A model generated the notes under the pieces. That model ran no database searches and was not told where the DNA came from. It worked only from the letters and a program-made list of their open reading frames with translations. Positions 1-7,573 of a DNA stretch of 64,000 nt are shown here, piece after piece. The DNA is taken from positions 51,766 to 115,765 of the forward strand of contig NZ_JUIV01000018.1 in assembly GCF_004151235.1 (NCBI RefSeq). Direction: 5' to 3'. Source of the stretch: Flavobacterium anhuiense. Its GTDB lineage: Bacteria; Bacteroidota; Bacteroidia; Flavobacteriales; Flavobacteriaceae. The translations under genes were made by a program, and so were the position numbers. How positions within the stretch are numbered: position 1 is the first letter of the stretch; each line of letters starts with the position of its first letter.

Positions 1-331
1 GGTTTCAAGACTTGGAAATAATTGGTACTCAAGATCTAATCAAGGACTTTTTGAAGTCGCAAAACCCTTGACAACATTGGGAGTAGGCGTAGATGCGATA
101 CCAGATTTTGTAAAAGAAAGCGCTGTTTTTGATGGGAATGATTTAGGCAAATTAGGAAATATTGAAGCCTTGCCTACAAAAGAAGAAGTTAGTATATTTG
201 TGAAAGAAAATTTCGCAGTCAAAGGAGTTTTAAGCTCAGACGACCAGAAAAAAGTACACTTAGAAGCCAAAAAATACTTGGATAATGGCGATGTAGAATC
301 GGCGTGGAAAGTGCTTTTAGCTAAAAAATAA
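1..331 (+). CDS. flavin reductase family protein, C-terminal part
   Basis: This is an open frame running from the window edge (reading frame from base 2) to a stop at 329-331, so the N-terminal FMN-binding split-barrel is outside the window. The visible 109 residues include a VSRLGNNWYSRSNQG segment and a PLTTLGVGVDAIPDFV segment, which I recognise from the C-terminal end of Bacteroidota flavin reductase (flavoredoxin-like) proteins. Such proteins bind FMN and reduce flavin, or use it to reduce other substrates, in the cytoplasm. A TTG at 68 could be mistaken for a start, but the coding frame continues upstream of it. The DUF3127 gene follows after 33 bp in the same direction and may be cotranscribed. 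The family call rests on remembered similarity in the tail only. Confidence 0.75.
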   Translation, partial: VSRLGNNWYSRSNQGLFEVAKPLTTLGVGVDAIPDFVKESAVFDGNDLGKLGNIEALPTKEEVSIFVKENFAVKGVLSSDDQKKVHLEAKKYLDNGDVESAWKVLLAKK

Positions 332-364
332 AAGAAATAGAAACAATAATTAATATAGACGAAG

Positions 365-736
365 ATGGAAGTTACAGGAAAAGTAAAAGTGGTTAACCCA
401 GAGCAGCAAGTTAGTGCCTCATTCAAAAAAAGAGAGTTAGTTGTTACTACTGAGGAACAGTATCCACAACATATTTTAATCGAATTTACACAAGATAAAT
501 GCGATTTATTGAGTAGCTATAAACAAGGAGATGCAGTAAAAGTTTCTATCAATTTAAGAGGAAGAGAATGGGTTAATCCGCAAGGAGAAACTAGATATTT
601 CAATAGTATTCAAGGTTGGAGAATCGAAAGAATGAGTGCTGATGCTCCTACACAAGCACCGCCAATGCCAACAGCAGAAACTTTTGCTCCAGCTACAAAC
701 GTAAACGAAGACGAACCAGACGATTTACCGTTCTAA
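365..736 (+). CDS. DUF3127 domain-containing protein
   Basis: The gene encodes 123 residues. The first ~95 look like a compact beta-rich OB-fold-like domain (MEVTGKVKVVNPEQQV, then LRGREWVNPQGETRYFN). A Pro/Ala/Thr linker and an acidic tail ending in EDEPDDLPF follow. That ending resembles the acidic tip of single-stranded DNA-binding proteins, which recruits partner proteins. DUF3127 proteins are common in Bacteroidota, and their molecular role is not established. A role in single-stranded DNA or RNA binding is my inference from fold and tail only. The ATG at 365 fits the domain start. An AT-rich inverted repeat follows the gene. Confidence 0.85.
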   Translation: MEVTGKVKVVNPEQQVSASFKKRELVVTTEEQYPQHILIEFTQDKCDLLSSYKQGDAVKVSINLRGREWVNPQGETRYFNSIQGWRIERMSADAPTQAPPMPTAETFAPATNVNEDEPDDLPF

Positions 737-758
737 GAGTTTAAAATTCAATTTACTA

Positions 759-863
759 AATTCCAAATTCCAATTCATTCTCGTGAATTTGGAATTTGGA
801 ATTTTGTTTTTGATTTCTTTTGTTTAAAACTAAAACTTACATATAGTTTGGAATTTGGAATTT
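759..863. repeat. AAATTCC / GGAATTT heptamer tracts forming an inverted repeat
   Basis: Copies of AAATTCC at 759-774 face copies of GGAATTT (about 785-804) and can pair with one bulged base. A further tract lies at 848-863. The hairpin could end transcription of the DUF3127 gene, but its arms are built from 7-bp tandem units like other intergenic tracts in the window. Confidence 0.6.
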
Positions 864-897
864 CAGTATTGGAATTTAAAAATGATTATTTTTAAAA

Positions 898-1542
898 ATG
901 TACTATTTATTCAACGATTTATATTTTCCGCCAGTTACAGAAGCTGATGAAGAAGGAATTTTAGCAATAGGAGGCGATCTAAGTCCAGAGCGTTTACTAT
1001 TGGCTTACAAAAGCGGTATTTTTCCGTGGTTTAATGAAGGAGAACCAATTCTTTGGTGGGCGCCAGATCCGCGAATGGTATTGTTTTTTGATGAATTGGC
1101 GATTTCTAAAAGCATGCGAAAAATTCTCAATAAGAAAATATTTAAGGTTACTTATAATAAAAATTTCAAAGAAGTAATTTTAAACTGTCAGCAGATAAAA
1201 AGAGAAGGACAGGATGGAACTTGGATTTCGGATGAAATGATTGAAGCCTACTGCAAATTGAATGAAGAAGGAGTGGCAAAATCGGTTGAGGTATGGCAAG
1301 ATGATGTTTTGGTTGGTGGTCTCTACGGAATTGATTTGGGAAAGAGAAAAATTTTTTGCGGAGAAAGTATGTTTTCTAAAGTTTCAAATGCTTCAAAAAC
1401 GGCTTTTATTGCTTTAGCTTTATATTTGAAGAAAGAAAATTACAAGTTATTAGATTGTCAGGTTTATAATCCCCATTTGGAGAGTTTAGGCTGCCGCGAA
1501 ATTGATCGTGAAGAGTTTATGTCCATTTTAAAAAGTAAATAG
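898..1542 (+). CDS. aat: leucyl/phenylalanyl-tRNA--protein transferase
   Basis: Aat transfers Leu or Phe from charged tRNA to the N-terminus of proteins that begin with Lys or Arg, marking them for ClpS/ClpAP degradation (N-degron pathway, cytoplasm). The 214-residue length is normal. Family signatures seen are GIFPWF at residues 40-45, WWAPDPR at 53-59, DGTWIS in the middle, GGLYG, and a late SMFS-x-ASKTAF block. The ATG at 898 gives the canonical YYLFNDLYFPP start. A nearby ATG at 882 is out of frame. The MOSC gene follows after 9 bp and is probably cotranscribed, although no functional link is evident. Confidence 0.95.
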   Translation: MYYLFNDLYFPPVTEADEEGILAIGGDLSPERLLLAYKSGIFPWFNEGEPILWWAPDPRMVLFFDELAISKSMRKILNKKIFKVTYNKNFKEVILNCQQIKREGQDGTWISDEMIEAYCKLNEEGVAKSVEVWQDDVLVGGLYGIDLGKRKIFCGESMFSKVSNASKTAFIALALYLKKENYKLLDCQVYNPHLESLGCREIDREEFMSILKSK

Positions 1543-1551
1543 AAATAGGAA

Positions 1552-2346
1552 ATGAGCGCAATTTACAGCATAAAAGAAATTTATATTTATCCGATAAAAA
1601 GTTTGGCGGGAATCAGTTTGAAGTCTGCAAAAGCGGAAGAAATGGGATTTGAAAACGATCGCCGTTGGATGCTGATCGATGCAGAAAATCAAATGCTTAC
1701 GCAAAGAGAACATCGAATCATGAGTCAATTTTATCCACAGATTTTAGATGGAAAAATTGGTATTACTTTTCAAGACCAAAAACATGAATTTTCTATTGAT
1801 GAGTCTTTAGAAAATACAATTAAAGTAAATGTTTGGGATGATAAGAGCGAAGTTGTTGAGGTAAACCAAGAAACTTCAAAATGGTTTAGTAAACATTTGG
1901 GATTTGAATGTAAATTGGTCAAAATACTAAAAAATGGAGCTCGTAAACACGAAAGCTCCAGATTGAAAGAAACATTCAATGTAAGTTTAGCAGACGGTTA
2001 TCCATATTTATTAATTGGAACCAAAAGCTTTGATTTTTTGAATGACAAATTGGATGAAAAAATTACCATAAAAAGATTTCGTCCAAACCTTGTAGTAAGC
2101 ACTGAAAATCCTCATGAAGAAGACGATTTTAAGACCTTTACAATAGGAGAAGTTCAATTTAAAAATATAAAACCCTGCGGAAGATGTGTTATGGTGAACA
2201 ATGATCCGGAAAATGGGCGTTTAAAAAAAGAACCTCTAAAAACGTTAAGTAAATACAGAAATGTAGACAATTCGGTTTTATTCGGAACCAATATTGTGAG
2301 TCTAAATTCTGGTATTATTAGCGTTGGTGATGAGGTTGTTTTTTAG
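1552..2346 (+). CDS. MOSC domain-containing protein (MOCOS/mARC-like)
   Basis: The gene encodes 264 residues with an N-terminal MOSC beta-barrel (IYIYPIKSLAGISL at ~10-23, then ENDRRWMLID) and a C-terminal MOSC domain containing KRFRPNLVV (~174-182) and PCGRCVMVNNDP (~208-219). The conserved Cys in PCGRC corresponds to the cysteine that typically ligates the molybdenum cofactor in mARC-type enzymes. Members reduce N-hydroxylated compounds or handle sulfurated Mo cofactor, and the substrate here is unknown. The gene lies 9 bp after aat. Its stop at 2344-2346 overlaps the convergent end of thiF, so the two transcripts meet tail to tail without an obvious terminator. Confidence 0.85.
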   Translation: MSAIYSIKEIYIYPIKSLAGISLKSAKAEEMGFENDRRWMLIDAENQMLTQREHRIMSQFYPQILDGKIGITFQDQKHEFSIDESLENTIKVNVWDDKSEVVEVNQETSKWFSKHLGFECKLVKILKNGARKHESSRLKETFNVSLADGYPYLLIGTKSFDFLNDKLDEKITIKRFRPNLVVSTENPHEEDDFKTFTIGEVQFKNIKPCGRCVMVNNDPENGRLKKEPLKTLSKYRNVDNSVLFGTNIVSLNSGIISVGDEVVF

Positions 2347-3053
2347 AAATTCAACTTTGTAAAGTTCCAATTCAAAGTATTAAAGATTATTAATTCATTA
2401 TTTAAAGTTGGTAATTCGAGAATCAATTTTAATGTTTCATGTGCCATCATATTTCCAATGATTCCAGGTAAAGTCCCTAGAACTCCGTTCAAATTACAAT
2501 TCGGAACATCCTTTGGATTTGGCATTTCTGGAAACAAATCGCGAAGGTTTTTACTTCCGTTATGATTGAAAACGGCAATTTGTCCTTCAAATTTTAAAAT
2601 GCTTCCATAAACCAGAGGCTTTTTCAATTCAACGCAAGTATCATTCACCAAATAACGAGTAGAAAAATTATCAGAACCATCCACGACAAGATCATATTGC
2701 TGAATGATTTTTGATGCATTTGCAGTGGTTAATTTTTCATTAATCGCAACAGTTTCAATTAACGGATTTAGTTTAGAAACCACTTTTTTTGCCACAATAG
2801 CTTTTTGCTGACCAATTTTATTTTCAGTGTATAAAATCTGTCTGTGAAGATTGTGAATTTCAATCGTATCAAAGTCCATAATTCCGATAAAACCAACTCC
2901 AGCCGTTGCGATATATTGTAAAATTGGACAACCTAAACCGCCAGCTCCAATTACTAAAACTTTTGCTTTTTTTAATTTTTCCTGGCCTTCATCGCCAATT
3001 TCAGGAAGAATGGTCTGTCTGTTATAACGCAGAAATTCTTGTATAATGCTCAT
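2343..3053 (-). CDS. thiF: HesA/MoeB/ThiF family adenylyltransferase, thiamin-operon member
   Basis: This E1-like enzyme adenylates the C-terminal glycine of ThiS so that it can accept sulfur for thiazole synthesis. From the ATG at 3053 it is 236 residues. It begins with a short helix containing RYNRQTILPEIG, then the nucleotide-binding VIGAGGLGCP (~34-43), a DFDTIE strand (60-65), DGSDNFSTR, and the catalytic-cysteine region PNCNLNGVLG. An upstream in-frame ATG at 3134 would add 27 residues encoded by 7-bp intergenic repeats and is rejected. The usual zinc-binding CxxC pairs of ThiF/MoeB are absent and the protein is short, so this looks like a zinc-free minimal version. It is the last gene of the thi operon. 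Confidence 0.88.
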   Translation of the reverse strand: MSIIQEFLRYNRQTILPEIGDEGQEKLKKAKVLVIGAGGLGCPILQYIATAGVGFIGIMDFDTIEIHNLHRQILYTENKIGQQKAIVAKKVVSKLNPLIETVAINEKLTTANASKIIQQYDLVVDGSDNFSTRYLVNDTCVELKKPLVYGSILKFEGQIAVFNHNGSKNLRDLFPEMPNPKDVPNCNLNGVLGTLPGIIGNMMAHETLKLILELPTLNNELIIFNTLNWNFTKLNF

Positions 3054-3060
3054 TTTTTTA

Positions 3061-3127
3061 ATTGTGAATTGTGAATTGTAAAATGTTAAGTCTTGAAACC
3101 TTAAACTTGAAACTTGAAACTTGAAAC
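3061..3127. repeat. two period-7 repeat tracts between thiH and thiF
   Basis: ATTGTGA is repeated at 3061-3081 (last copy imperfect). AACTTGA is repeated about three times from 3104 to 3124. Both tracts have a 7-bp period but unrelated sequence. They create a false N-terminal extension of thiF in one frame. Confidence 0.7.
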
Positions 3128-3130
3128 ATT

Positions 3131-4243
3131 TCAACTATAAGCTTTGTCCCAGTCTTTCCAAACAGGTTCATAGCCTGCATTTTTTATGATTTTTGAAATT
3201 TCTTCTGCCGTACGTTCATCGCTGATTTCGAATTGCTCCAATGATTGCGGATCAACAACATAACCGCCGGGATTTGTCTTAGAACCAGCACTCATACTCG
3301 TTACTCCAATTGGGATAATATGGTTTCTGAATTTTTCATTTTCACGAGTTGAAATCGAAATTTCTAAATCTTCATTCCACAATCTGTAAGCGCAGATTAA
3401 TTGCGTCAAATCTTTATCGTCCATAATAAAATTGGGTTCGATAATTCCTTCTGCTGGACGCAGGCGAGGAAAGGAAACCGAATATTTTGTCTGCCAATAT
3501 TTCTTCTGCAAATAATCTAAATGTAAAGCACTGAAAAAGCTATCGGTTCGCCAATCTTCTAAGCCTAATAAAACTCCCAAACCAATTTTATGAATTCCAG
3601 CAGTTCCAATTCTGTCAGGAGTTTCCAATCGATAATCAAAATTTGATTTTTTGCCTTTGGTATGATACTTTTTGTAAACTTCCTGATGATACGTTTCCTG
3701 ATAAACCAAAACGGAATAAACTCCAGCCTCATGCAAACGCTGATAATCTTCGGTTGAAAGTGGCTGAACTTCAACAGAAATAATCGAAAAATCGTTTTTA
3801 ATCAAATTAATCGCGTTTAGAAAATAATTAATGTTTACGGTGTAATTGGCTTCGCCTGTAACCAATAAAACGTGATCAAAACCAGCGCTTTTTAATACTT
3901 CAACTTCTAGTTTTATTTCTGCGTCAGTCAATGTTTTTCTTTTGATTTTATTGTCTAAACTAAATCCGCAATAGGTGCAGATATTTTGGCATTCGTTGCT
4001 GAGATATAATGGAGCGTACATTTGGATGGTTTTTCCGAAACGTTTCTTAGTAATTTCATGGCATTTCTGTGCCATTTGTTCTAAATAATTCTGAGCGATT
4101 GGAGAAATCAAAATCAAAAAATCGTCAAGATTGTATTTGGTTTTAGCCAAAGTACGTTCGACATCTTTTGATGTGGTTTTATATATTCTGGTCTGGATTT
4201 CATCCCAATTGTATTGCTCGAAAATGGATTTGAATGTTTTCAT
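3131..4243 (-). CDS. thiH: 2-iminoacetate synthase (tyrosine lyase)
   Basis: ThiH is a radical-SAM enzyme that cleaves tyrosine to dehydroglycine, the glycine-derived part of the thiazole ring, plus p-cresol. It works with ThiG in the cytoplasm. The 370-residue length is standard. The radical-SAM cluster motif CQNICTYC gives C85, C89 and C92. Later family blocks include GFDHVLLVTGE and LLGLEDWRTD. It lies in the thi operon between the GxxExxY gene and thiF. The start ATG is only about 4 bp from the 20-bp repeat that encloses the GxxExxY gene, so the element occupies essentially the whole thiG-thiH gap. Confidence 0.96.
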   Translation of the reverse strand: MKTFKSIFEQYNWDEIQTRIYKTTSKDVERTLAKTKYNLDDFLILISPIAQNYLEQMAQKCHEITKKRFGKTIQMYAPLYLSNECQNICTYCGFSLDNKIKRKTLTDAEIKLEVEVLKSAGFDHVLLVTGEANYTVNINYFLNAINLIKNDFSIISVEVQPLSTEDYQRLHEAGVYSVLVYQETYHQEVYKKYHTKGKKSNFDYRLETPDRIGTAGIHKIGLGVLLGLEDWRTDSFFSALHLDYLQKKYWQTKYSVSFPRLRPAEGIIEPNFIMDDKDLTQLICAYRLWNEDLEISISTRENEKFRNHIIPIGVTSMSAGSKTNPGGYVVDPQSLEQFEISDERTAEEISKIIKNAGYEPVWKDWDKAYS

Positions 4244-4247
4244 TTTG

Positions 4248-4267
4248 TTTTGGTTTCACGCAGATTT
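4248..4267 (+). repeat. left arm of 20-bp perfect inverted repeat around GxxExxY gene
   Basis: TTTTGGTTTCACGCAGATTT lies immediately upstream of thiH and is the exact reverse complement of 4812-4831. A diverged copy (TTGGTTTTATGCAGATTT) is at 4753-4770. Further loose CAGATTT/GCTGATT units follow inward. Confidence 0.85.
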
Positions 4268-4317
4268 TACAGATTTAAGCTGATTAAAATGATTTAATTT
4301 TTGATCTGTGTGATTGA

Positions 4318-4695
4318 TTAGATTTTATTTGCAATTCTTTTAATGTCATTAAGAATGTTTGTCGTATTGAAATTTACTAACAAGCCTAATTTTTTATTTG
4401 TTAATCTTAAGTATGTTGCTACTTGTTTGTAATGAATAAGGGCTAAATCCTCTACAGATTTTAATTCTATAATTACTTTGTCTTCTACTAAAATATCAAT
4501 TCTAAAAGCTGGATCTAACGTTATTTCTTCATATGGAATTATAACTTCAACTTGTTTTTGAATCTTTAAATCCAGCTTTTCTAATTCATAAAACAAAGCA
4601 CTCTCATAAACAGATTCAAACAAACCTGGTCCTAAATTGTTATACACTTTAAAAATTGCTCCTCTTATCAGATACGAAATTTCATTCTCAGTCAT
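4318..4695 (-). CDS. GxxExxY protein (PD-(D/E)XK nuclease-like)
   Basis: The 125-residue protein carries the family signature GLFESVY (G-x2-E-x2-Y) at about residues 24-30. It has a PD-(D/E)XK-type core with RID near 70 and IELKS about 12 residues later, and ends near a short basic tail. GxxExxY proteins are widespread and of unknown function. The nuclease-like core suggests DNA or RNA binding or cutting, but that is inference. It interrupts the thi operon in the same orientation and is enclosed by a 20-bp perfect inverted repeat (4248-4267 and 4812-4831), so it looks like a small mobile or domesticated cassette with no role in thiamin synthesis. Confidence 0.88.
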   Translation of the reverse strand: MTENEISYLIRGAIFKVYNNLGPGLFESVYESALFYELEKLDLKIQKQVEVIIPYEEITLDPAFRIDILVEDKVIIELKSVEDLALIHYKQVATYLRLTNKKLGLLVNFNTTNILNDIKRIANKI

Positions 4696-4811
4696 AATTC
4701 TCCAAATTTTATCAAAGGAATAAAATTAAGAATTTTCTTTCTTTTTAAAAGGTTGGTTTTATGCAGATTTGAGCAATAAAAAAATCAAATTAAATCTGCT
4801 TCAATCTGCAG

Positions 4812-4831
4812 AAATCTGCGTGAAACCAAAA
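4812..4831 (-). repeat. right arm of 20-bp inverted repeat around GxxExxY gene
   Basis: AAATCTGCGTGAAACCAAAA ends one base before the thiG stop codon (complement of 4833-4835). Together with 4248-4267 it delimits a 584-bp unit containing only the GxxExxY gene. Its internal neighbour at 4753-4770 could also form a local hairpin with it. Confidence 0.85.
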
Positions 4832-4832
4832 A

Positions 4833-5609
4833 TTACTCATAAAGAAAAGAAGTCAAAGGACTAGAAGCTGAAGCATAATTTTGTTGATTGGCGACTTTCG
4901 CTTCAAAAGCCTTTCTTCCTGCAATAACCGTTTCTCTAAAAGCCTCAGCCATTAATTTCGGATTTCCTGCTACAGCAATTGCCGTGTTTACCAAAACAGC
5001 ATCGGCACCAATTTCCATCGCTTTTGCGGCATCAGAAGGAGCTCCAATTCCAGCATCGACAATAACGGGAACCGTACTTTGCTCAATTATAATTTCAAGG
5101 AAATCAATCGTTTTTAAACCTTTATTACTTCCAATTGGTGAACCCAAAGGCATTACTGCAGAAGTTCCTGCACTTTCTAAATGTTTGCACAAAACAGGAT
5201 CAGCATGAATGTAGGGAAGAACGATGAAACCTAATTTCGCCAATTCTTCAGTTGCTTTTAAAGTCTCCATCGGATCTGGCATTAAATACTTTGGATCTGG
5301 GTGAATTTCTAGTTTTACCCAATTGGTTTCAAGAGCTTCTCGTGCCAATTGAGCGGCAAAAACAGCTTCTTTAGCATTTCGCGCTCCAGAAGTGTTGGGT
5401 AATAAATTGATATTAGGGTGTTTTAAATGCGATAAAATGGCGTCAGTATCGGTTTCCAGATCAATGCGTTTTAGTGCAACAGTAACCAATTCGCTTTCTG
5501 AAGCTAAAATGGCGCTTTCCATTTCTTCATTTGAACCAAACTTTCCTGTTCCAAGAAACAAACGGGAATTAAAGGTTTTGTCTCCTATATTAAACAATGA
5601 TGTTTGCAT
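4833..5609 (-). CDS. thiG: thiazole synthase
   Basis: ThiG condenses 1-deoxy-xylulose-5-phosphate, dehydroglycine (from ThiH) and sulfur (from ThiS thiocarboxylate) into the thiazole phosphate. The 258-residue length is typical. It is a TIM barrel with the Schiff-base lysine K99 in NWVKLEIHPDP, a GSPIGSN phosphate-binding loop, PVIVDAGIGAPSDA, and GADAVLVNTAIA. Its start overlaps the end of thiE by 20 bp, which suggests translational coupling. The next gene downstream is the GxxExxY cassette, not thiH directly. Confidence 0.97.
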   Translation of the reverse strand: MQTSLFNIGDKTFNSRLFLGTGKFGSNEEMESAILASESELVTVALKRIDLETDTDAILSHLKHPNINLLPNTSGARNAKEAVFAAQLAREALETNWVKLEIHPDPKYLMPDPMETLKATEELAKLGFIVLPYIHADPVLCKHLESAGTSAVMPLGSPIGSNKGLKTIDFLEIIIEQSTVPVIVDAGIGAPSDAAKAMEIGADAVLVNTAIAVAGNPKLMAEAFRETVIAGRKAFEAKVANQQNYASASSPLTSFLYE

Positions 5610-6228
5610 ATAATTTTTCTTTTAATTGTTGAATTAATTTTTCCTTTTCATCACTTTCGGTAATGATTCCAGAAACGGCAATTCCGAAAATTCCAGTTTC
5701 CATTAACGGACTTACATCTCTTAAAGTGATGCCTCCTATAGCATAAACTGGAATTTCGATTTTATTTTTTTTCAGTTTTTGAAGTATGTCAAAATAGCCC
5801 GATAATCCTAAAATCGGACTTAATTTTTCTTTTGTGGCAGTAAAGCGAAAAGGGCCTAATCCGATATAATTGCATCCATTTTTAACGTGATTTTGAATGT
5901 CTTCAAAAGTATTAGCAGTTCCTCCGATTACTTTTGAAGCGCCTAAAAAAGCTCTAGCTTCGTCGATTTTAGTATCGGTTAGACCTAGATGAATGCCGTC
6001 AGCATCTATTTCTTTAGTAAGTTGCAAATCGTCGTTTACAATAAAATTGGCTGTGTACTTTTCACATAAAGGTTTTACCGCTTCTGCTAAAGTAAAAGCG
6101 TCTTTTGGTGTCTGGTTTTTAAAGCGCATTTGCACCCAATTACAGCCTGAGTCGAGCGCCTGATGAATATTGTGCAATTGTTTTTCGATGGTTTCGCCCT
6201 GTGAGATATATTGAAGTTTGCTATACAT
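5590..6228 (-). CDS. thiE: thiamine phosphate synthase
   Basis: ThiE joins hydroxymethylpyrimidine pyrophosphate and thiazole phosphate to make thiamine monophosphate. The 212-residue TIM barrel has the expected blocks: VQMRFKNQTPKD near the N-terminus, FIVNDDLQL, DGIHLGLTD, IGGTANTFED, YIGLGPFRFTATK, and VYAIGGITL. It overlaps thiG by 20 bp and thiD by 8 bp. A second thiE-like gene lies at 6931-7542. This copy keeps the canonical catalytic blocks and is the better candidate for the true synthase. Confidence 0.95.
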   Translation of the reverse strand: MYSKLQYISQGETIEKQLHNIHQALDSGCNWVQMRFKNQTPKDAFTLAEAVKPLCEKYTANFIVNDDLQLTKEIDADGIHLGLTDTKIDEARAFLGASKVIGGTANTFEDIQNHVKNGCNYIGLGPFRFTATKEKLSPILGLSGYFDILQKLKKNKIEIPVYAIGGITLRDVSPLMETGIFGIAVSGIITESDEKEKLIQQLKEKLYANIIV

Positions 6229-6973
6229 GGTGATATCCGATTAAAGTTGGTGTTGAACTCAGGTAATTTTCGATATAGATTTTAGCATTTATGCAAGCAG
6301 TTTCCATAGTTTGATTTAGTGCTAAATTTGAAGCGATTGCAGAAGAAAGTACACAGCCAGAGCCATGTTTTTCAGAACATTTTTTTTCTGTTGGAAATAA
6401 ATCGATAATCTTATTTTTTAAAAACAATTGATCTTTTCCGACTTGGTTTAAATTATGTCCGCCTTTGAGCAGAATTGCAGTCGAAATTTCATTTTCAATC
6501 CAAAGATTATCTTTTATAAAACCAGGAAGCAATTGTTCAATTTCGATGTAATTGGGGGTAATCAAATCTATTTTGGATAGTACTTGGTGTAAGTTCGAAT
6601 GATCTTCGATATTTAAAAAATCGAATTCTGTTGTCGATTTTAAAACTGGATCCCAGACAATTTTTGTGCCTGGTGAAACTAGTTTTATGCTCGAAAGAAT
6701 GCGATTTAAATAAGACAGAGAAGGTACAATTCCGATTTTGACAGCGCTGATTTTATAGTTTTGAAACAAGACTTCAATAGATCTGATAACAAAATTGATA
6801 TTAATCCATTCTATTTTATAAAACTCATTTTCTGTTTGAATGGTGTTAGCAGTCACAACGGCAAAACCGCTGACTTTATGCTGTTCAAATGTTTTGATAT
6901 CAGCCAAAATCCCAGCGCCTCCAGACGGATCTAAACCTGCGATTGTGAGTACGAAAGGACGATTTTCTGACAT
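6221..6973 (-). CDS. thiD: hydroxymethylpyrimidine/phosphomethylpyrimidine kinase
   Basis: ThiD phosphorylates HMP and then HMP-phosphate to the pyrophosphate used by ThiE. The 250-residue ribokinase-fold protein has GLDPSGGAGILADIKTF (13-29), ILLKGGH (~167-173), and the anion-hole/catalytic-cysteine segment KHGSGCVLSSAIA with C207. It overlaps thiE by 8 bp and its N-terminus overlaps the upstream thiE-like gene by 43 bp, as in tightly coupled operons. No fusion to ThiE is present. Confidence 0.95.
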   Translation of the reverse strand: MSENRPFVLTIAGLDPSGGAGILADIKTFEQHKVSGFAVVTANTIQTENEFYKIEWININFVIRSIEVLFQNYKISAVKIGIVPSLSYLNRILSSIKLVSPGTKIVWDPVLKSTTEFDFLNIEDHSNLHQVLSKIDLITPNYIEIEQLLPGFIKDNLWIENEISTAILLKGGHNLNQVGKDQLFLKNKIIDLFPTEKKCSEKHGSGCVLSSAIASNLALNQTMETACINAKIYIENYLSSTPTLIGYHHV

Positions 6974-7542
6974 AATTTAAATTGTTTTACAGGATTTTCA
7001 TGGTTCCAAATACTTCCTAAAAGAGCGATATCATCAAAACCATTTTTAAGAGTCTTGTGTATGTTTTGAGAATCAATTCCGCCTAAAGCAATAACTTTAG
7101 TTTTGTGATTTTTTCGCAATTTTAATGCTTCAAAAAGATCAATTTTTGGATGATAATTTTCTTTTGAAATGCTTTTAAAAACTGGACTTAAGAATGCATA
7201 ATCAAAATCATTTTCTAATGAGTTAAAATCTTCAATTGAATGTGTTGACGTTGATTTAGATCTACAAGGTTTTGAAAACCTTGCAGGAAAGGCTGAATTC
7301 TGTTTTCTTTCTTTCTCAGAAAAATGAAATCGGTCAATGCCAAAATCTTCTGCTAAATGATGATGATTATGTAAAACCAGTTTATTTCGAAATTCTAGTT
7401 TTATCTGGTTAATAAATTGAGCCATTTCCAACTCGGAAAAATTAGGTTTCCGAATATGAAGCAAAGACAATCCTTCTTCTAATAGAGAATTCAGCATTTC
7501 AATTTCATCTTCAATAAAAAAAGGATTTGTAATCACAATCAT
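6931..7542 (-). CDS. ThiE/TenI-like protein with in-frame palindromic insertion
   Basis: This 203-residue protein is related to thiamine phosphate synthase (LLHIRKPNFSE, LVLHNHHHLA, STSTHSIEDF, YAFLSPVFKS, VIALGGID). The usual QxR pattern, the GxHL pattern and the SxT phosphate loop are altered, so it is more TenI-like and may be a thiazole tautomerase rather than a synthase. Residues ~86-95 (PARFSKPCRS) are encoded by a palindromic repeat, CAAGGTTTT-G-AAAACCTTG at 7265-7283. This is out of character with the flanking protein and looks like a repeat element inserted in frame. The gene lies between thiC and thiD in the operon. Function is inferred from family and context. Confidence 0.8.
   Translation of the reverse strand: MIVITNPFFIEDEIEMLNSLLEEGLSLLHIRKPNFSELEMAQFINQIKLEFRNKLVLHNHHHLAEDFGIDRFHFSEKERKQNSAFPARFSKPCRSKSTSTHSIEDFNSLENDFDYAFLSPVFKSISKENYHPKIDLFEALKLRKNHKTKVIALGGIDSQNIHKTLKNGFDDIALLGSIWNHENPVKQFKLCQKIVLSYSQSQV
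7265..7283. repeat. palindromic repeat inside thiE-like coding sequence
   Basis: Perfect 9-bp arms (CAAGGTTTT / AAAACCTTG) around a single central base. The palindrome sits in a segment reading CCTGCAAGG...CCTTGTAG on the coding strand. It looks like an interspersed palindrome of the sort seen between genes in Flavobacterium, here translated as part of a protein. Confidence 0.75.
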
Positions 7543-7573
7543 ATCTTTCTTTTTGATTCTTTTGTCTTTTTAC

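Noticed and set aside
759..863. CRISPR-like array of GGAATTT units
   Set aside because: Units are 7 bp, with no spacers and no cas genes anywhere in the window.
3054..3134. Upstream ATG of thiF
   Set aside because: The 27 extra residues come from ATTGTGA and AACTTGA tandem repeats.
4318..4695. GxxExxY gene as a thiamin biosynthesis component
   Set aside because: No known thi gene has this domain, and the gene sits inside its own inverted repeat; operon position alone is not evidence of function.
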